DNA of 7,185 nt from Candidatus Omnitrophota bacterium (GTDB lineage: Bacteria; Omnitrophota; Gorgyraeia; 1-14-0-20-64-10; JACQQZ01). Where the stretch lies: NCBI GenBank assembly GCA_016206635.1, contig JACQRF010000123.1, positions 1 through 7,185 of the forward strand, written 5' to 3'. The position numbers and the translations under genes were made by a program. Of this stretch, positions 4,455 to 7,185 are shown piece by piece (position 1 is the stretch's first letter; every line of letters begins with the position of its first letter). Under the pieces are notes generated by a model that ran no database searches, was not told the DNA's origin, and saw only the letters and a list, made by a program, of their open reading frames with translations.

Positions 4455-4877
4455 GTGGCGAAGAAAATCACCGCGCAGATCAAGCTCTATTGCCCCGCCG
4501 GCCAGGCGACCCCGGCGCCCCCCGTGGGGCCGGCGCTCGGCCAGCTCGGCGTGAACATCATGGACTTTTGCAAGCAGTTCAACGCGCAGAGCCAAGGGAA
4601 AGAGGGGCTGATTCTCCCGGTGGTCATCAGCGTGTATGAGGACCGGAGCTTTTCCTTCATCATCAAGAGCCCGCCCAGCTCGGTGTTGCTCAAGCGGGCG
4701 TGCGGGATTGCCAAGGCGTCCGGGACCCCGAATAAAGAGAAGGTCGGCACGGTCACGCGGGCGCAGGTGTCAGAGATCGCGCAGCAGAAACTGCAAGATA
4801 TGAACACGCGGGATCTGGCGCATGCCATGAAAGTGGTGGAGGGGACGGCGCGCAGCATGGGGATCGAGGTGGTCTGA
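4455..4877 (+). CDS. rplK: Ribosomal protein uL11
   Basis: L11 sits at the base of the stalk on the large subunit, binds the GTPase-associated region of 23S rRNA, and is the site of thiostrepton sensitivity. It has 140 residues, as expected (140-143). The N-terminal domain holds PAGQATPAPPVGPALGQ (14-30) and NIMDFCKQFN (34-43), including the proline-rich drug-contact segment. The C-terminal RNA-binding domain contains SPPSSVLLKRACG (72-84). The GTG start, one base after the nusG stop, gives the normal AKKITAQIK N-terminus, with GTGGAG about 10 nt upstream. The stop TGA shares its A with the rplA ATG. Confidence 0.98.
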   Translation: MAKKITAQIKLYCPAGQATPAPPVGPALGQLGVNIMDFCKQFNAQSQGKEGLILPVVISVYEDRSFSFIIKSPPSSVLLKRACGIAKASGTPNKEKVGTVTRAQVSEIAQQKLQDMNTRDLAHAMKVVEGTARSMGIEVV

Positions 4878-5587
4878 TGACCACCGCCGTGAGTAAGCGG
4901 ATGCGCAGCGCCTACGACGGGGTGGATCGCCGGAAGGCCTACACCGTTCCCGAGGCTGTGGCAGTGCTGCAGCAAGCCCCGAAGCCGAAGTTTGACGAGA
5001 CCGTGGATCTGGCGGTGACACTCGATATTGATCCCAAGCAAACGGAGCAGGCGGTCCGTGGCACGGTCGTGCTGCCGCATGGGACCGGCAAGGCGCGCCG
5101 GGTGATCGTGTTTGCCAAAGGCGAGGCGGCGAAGGCGGCCCAGGCGGCCGGCGCCGAAGTGGTCGGTGGCGAGGAGCTGATCCAGCGCGTGGCCGGCGGC
5201 TGGCTGGAATTTGACGTGGCCGTCGCGACGCCTGACCTCATGAAGGAGCTGGCGAAGCTCGGCAAGCTCCTAGGGCCCCGCGGGTTGATGCCGAGCCCCA
5301 AAGCCGGCACCGTCACCATGAATGTCGGCCAGGCGATCAAGGAGATCACGCTGGGCAAAGTGGAGTTCAAGATGGACAAGCAGGGGGATCTCCACCTGGC
5401 GGTCGGCAAGCGGTCGTTTCCGGCGGGGCATTTGACGGCGAACATCGAGGCATTCCTGGAGGCCTTGTGGCGGGTGCGCCCGGCGGCGGTGAAAGGGCCG
5501 TACGTGAAGGCCATTTCGTTGTCGAGCACCATGGGCCCCGGGATTCGCCTGGACCTCAGCGGTGTGCGCCAGGCGGTGGCGGCATGA
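4877..5587 (+). CDS. rplA: Ribosomal protein uL1
   Basis: L1 forms the mobile L1 stalk that helps deacylated tRNA leave the ribosome, and in many bacteria it represses its own operon by binding mRNA. The 236 residues are within the family range. Clear motifs are RGTVVLPHGTGK (61-72), LGKLLGPRGLMPSPKAGTVT (128-147) and SSTMGPGIRLDL (216-227). The start ATG overlaps the rplK stop by one base and GAGGTGG (4866-4872) serves as Shine-Dalgarno. No intergenic L1 binding site is possible before rplK or rplA, so any autoregulation must use a coding-region site or the leader upstream. The minus-strand frame over 4939-5919 is a shadow. Confidence 0.98.
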   Translation: MTTAVSKRMRSAYDGVDRRKAYTVPEAVAVLQQAPKPKFDETVDLAVTLDIDPKQTEQAVRGTVVLPHGTGKARRVIVFAKGEAAKAAQAAGAEVVGGEELIQRVAGGWLEFDVAVATPDLMKELAKLGKLLGPRGLMPSPKAGTVTMNVGQAIKEITLGKVEFKMDKQGDLHLAVGKRSFPAGHLTANIEAFLEALWRVRPAAVKGPYVKAISLSSTMGPGIRLDLSGVRQAVAA

Positions 5588-6138
5588 CGGCGGCCGTTGC
5601 AGACGCCCCGGCGCCCCGGCTCGGCCAGCGGGCCCGGGCGCACGTCGTCCACGGGTTGACGCAGACGCTCAGCGGGGCCAAGGCGATGTTCGTCGTCGGG
5701 TGGGAGAAGGTCCCCGTCCCCGAAATCGAATCGCTGCGCCGATCGTTGAACACGGTGTCGGCGGCGCTCACGGTGGTGAAAAACTCGCTGGGCCAGCGGG
5801 CCCTGCGCGACAGCGGCCTGGCGACGTTGGGCGCGCATCTGCGCGGGACGAGCGCCGTCACCGCGGCGGCGGATCCAGTGGCCGTCTCGAAGGTGCTGAT
5901 GACCTTCGCCAACGGGCACGAAGGATTTGTCGTGCGCGGCGCCATGGTCGAGGGTCAGGCGCTGACGGTGGAGGCCATCAAGGCGTTGGCCGCGCTGCCG
6001 TCCCGCGAGGTCCTGCTGGCCAAAGTGGTGGGCATGCAGGCCCCCGCGAGGGGACTCGTCGGCGTATTGTCTGGCGTGCTGCGCCAGGCGGTCTTCGTAA
6101 TCGAGGCGATTCGCAAATCCAAGGAGAAGTCGTCATGA
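5584..6138 (+). CDS. rplJ: Ribosomal protein uL10
   Basis: L10 anchors the L7/L12 dimers to the ribosome to form the stalk that recruits translation factors. The product has 184 residues, a little longer than the usual 165-180, from an Ala/Pro-rich N-terminus (2-11). The rRNA-binding domain includes TVVKNSLGQRAL (63-74). LPSREVLLAKVVG (138-150) is the conserved C-terminal part, and the helix at about 157-180 is the expected L12-binding segment. The ATG overlaps the rplA stop (ATGA, 5584-5587), which excludes a normal L10 leader in the intergenic space. The Shine-Dalgarno is weak, so translation probably depends on coupling to rplA. Confidence 0.97.
   Translation: MTAAVADAPAPRLGQRARAHVVHGLTQTLSGAKAMFVVGWEKVPVPEIESLRRSLNTVSAALTVVKNSLGQRALRDSGLATLGAHLRGTSAVTAAADPVAVSKVLMTFANGHEGFVVRGAMVEGQALTVEAIKALAALPSREVLLAKVVGMQAPARGLVGVLSGVLRQAVFVIEAIRKSKEKSS
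6121..6129 (+). promoter_or_regulatory. Strong Shine-Dalgarno of rplL
   Basis: AAGGAGAAG ends 5 nt before the rplL ATG and is much better than the sites of rplA and rplJ. This fits the need for several L12 copies per ribosome from one mRNA. Confidence 0.75.
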
Positions 6139-6551
6139 CGGAAGCGACCGCAGCACCCGAGTTGTCCTCAAAGGCGCAGGGGATCGTCCAGGCCGTGGAG
6201 TCGTTGACCGTGCTGGAATTGGCGGCGCTCGTCAAGGCCCTGGAGACCAAGTTCGGCGTCACGGCGGCCGTCCCCATGGCGGCCGGTCCCGCCGCGGGCG
6301 GGACGGGCGGCGGGGCCGCCGCGGCCGCGGCGGGAGAGAAGGCGACCGTCGAGGTGGTCCTTGCCGATGTCGGGGCCAACAAGATTCCGGTGATTAAGGA
6401 GATCCGGGCCGGGACGAACCACGGCTTGAAGGAAGCCAAGGATTTGGTGGACTCCGCTCCGAAGCCGATCAAGGCCGGCGTGCCGAAGGACGAGGCGGCG
6501 ACCATCAAGCAGAAACTGGAAGCGGTCGGCGCGAAGGTCGAGCTGAAATAA
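6135..6551 (+). CDS. rplL: Ribosomal protein bL12 (L7/L12)
   Basis: L12 is the multi-copy stalk protein that contacts EF-Tu, EF-G and other factor GTPases. It has 138 residues, somewhat above the usual 120-130. An N-terminal dimerisation domain (about 9-43) is followed by a flexible Gly/Ala hinge (about 44-68), which accounts for the extra length. The globular domain comes next (KIPVIKEIRAG at 83-93, HGLKEAKDLV at 96-105, GAKVELK at the end). The factor-binding loop reads TNHGLKEAK where most species have TGLGLKEAK. The ATG overlaps the rplJ stop (ATGA) with a strong Shine-Dalgarno. rpoB starts only 4 nt after the stop. Confidence 0.98.
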   Translation: MTEATAAPELSSKAQGIVQAVESLTVLELAALVKALETKFGVTAAVPMAAGPAAGGTGGGAAAAAAGEKATVEVVLADVGANKIPVIKEIRAGTNHGLKEAKDLVDSAPKPIKAGVPKDEAATIKQKLEAVGAKVELK

Positions 6552-6555
6552 CCGC

Positions 6556-7185
6556 ATGCCTCAACGACAGAACCTCGGGCGATTGCCGGACACGGCGGAG
6601 CTGCCGGATCTGCTGGAGCTGCAAACCCAGTCATTCGCCGATTTCCTGCAGATGGACGTGCCGAGGACCAAGCGCGACAACGTCGGCCTCCAGGAGGTGT
6701 TCAACGAGGTGTTCCCGATCGAGAGCCACAACGGGACGCACCGCTTGGAATTCCTCCAGTATACGTTGGGGAAGCCCAAGTACGATTTGTGGGAGAGCCA
6801 GCGGCGGGGCCTGACGTACGCGGCGGCCCTCAAGGTGAAGCTGCGCCTGCGCTCCGCCAAGGAGATGCGGGAACAGGAGGTGTATTTGGGCGACCTCCCG
6901 TTGATGACGCCGACGGGGACGTTCATCGTCAACGGCGACGAGCGGGTCGTCGTCAGCCAGCTCCACCGCTCACCGGGCGTGTCGTTCGAGGAAGAGGTGC
7001 ATCCCAATGGCAAGCGGCTCTTCTCCGCCCGCATCATCCCGTACCGCGGGGCGTGGCTGGAGTTCGAGTTTGACCTGAACGACACGTTGTATGCGGTGAT
7101 CGACCGCCGCCGCAAGATCCCGGTCACCGTGTTCCTGCGGGCCATCGGCGTCGGCAGCGACGAGGACATCCTCAAAGAGTTCTGC
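6556..7185 (+). CDS. rpoB: DNA-directed RNA polymerase subunit beta, N-terminal part (partial)
   Basis: The frame is open from the ATG at 6556 to the window edge (210 codons) and continues beyond it. It matches the start of the beta subunit, the catalytic RNA polymerase subunit that forms one side of the DNA channel and binds rifampicin. Visible conserved segments are FNEVFPIESHNG (49-60), KPKYDLWESQRRGLTYAA (73-90), EQEVYLGDLPLMTPTGTF (106-123), NGDERVVVSQLHRSPGV (126-142), RIIPYRGAWLEFEFD (159-173) and IDRRRKIPVT (182-191), all in the expected order. Relative to E. coli the N-terminus is a few residues shorter, and a loop of about ten residues before EQEVY is missing. The rifampicin region lies outside the window. 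No strong Shine-Dalgarno is seen, so coupling to rplL is likely. Confidence 0.98.
   Translation, partial: MPQRQNLGRLPDTAELPDLLELQTQSFADFLQMDVPRTKRDNVGLQEVFNEVFPIESHNGTHRLEFLQYTLGKPKYDLWESQRRGLTYAAALKVKLRLRSAKEMREQEVYLGDLPLMTPTGTFIVNGDERVVVSQLHRSPGVSFEEEVHPNGKRLFSARIIPYRGAWLEFEFDLNDTLYAVIDRRRKIPVTVFLRAIGVGSDEDILKEFC

Noticed and set aside
4939..5919. Minus-strand open frame of 326 codons over rplA and rplJ
   Set aside because: It covers two certain ribosomal protein genes in antisense, and its translation has no recognisable domain.

Overview
This window is a translation and transcription housekeeping locus from a high-G+C bacterium, read entirely on the plus strand. Gene content and order (tRNA-Tyr, tRNA-Gly, tRNA-Thr, tuf, rpmG, tRNA-Trp, secE, nusG, rplK, rplA, rplJ, rplL, rpoB) are a classic bacterial arrangement. 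The species cannot be named from the sequence alone. The layout and protein style would fit an uncultivated or deep-branching Gram-negative lineage of the Nitrospirota, NC10 or Omnitrophota kind, but that is a weak inference.

Region 1 (1-962) holds the last 31 codons of acpS (holo-ACP synthase) and a complete nnrD (ADP/ATP-dependent NAD(P)H-hydrate dehydratase), overlapping by GTGA. The nnrD stop codon forms part of a likely extended -10 promoter for the tRNA that follows.

Region 2 (977-2103) is a tRNA cluster: Thr(TGT), Tyr(GTA), Gly(TCC) and Thr(GGT). A 215-residue protein gene lies between the first two. It has a resolvase-type helix-turn-helix and a LAGLIDADG-like motif, lower G+C than its surroundings and a near-ideal Shine-Dalgarno. 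It looks like an acquired homing-endonuclease-like gene. Its last 12 codons lie inside tRNA-Tyr and its TAA stop is made of tRNA bases 35-37. This is the most unusual thing in the window.

Region 3 (1912-3675) starts with a strong sigma70-type promoter (A-tract, TTGACT, 16 nt, TACACT). It should drive tRNA-Thr(GGT), EF-Tu, ribosomal protein L33 and tRNA-Trp. The RNA between promoter and tRNA, and between tRNA and tuf, contains short complementary segments that could form alternative structures.

Region 4 (3735-7185) is a very tightly packed operon: SecE (membrane translocase subunit), NusG (elongation factor), L11, L1, L10, L12 and the first 210 codons of the RNA polymerase beta subunit. Neighbouring genes overlap by 1 to 4 nt or are separated by 1 to 4 nt. 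This leaves no room for the intergenic L1 and L10 leaders, or for the rplL-rpoB attenuator, known from enterobacteria.

Apart from the inserted gene and several small RNA-level oddities, this is ordinary core genome. I see no defence system, CRISPR array, insertion sequence or biosynthetic cluster.
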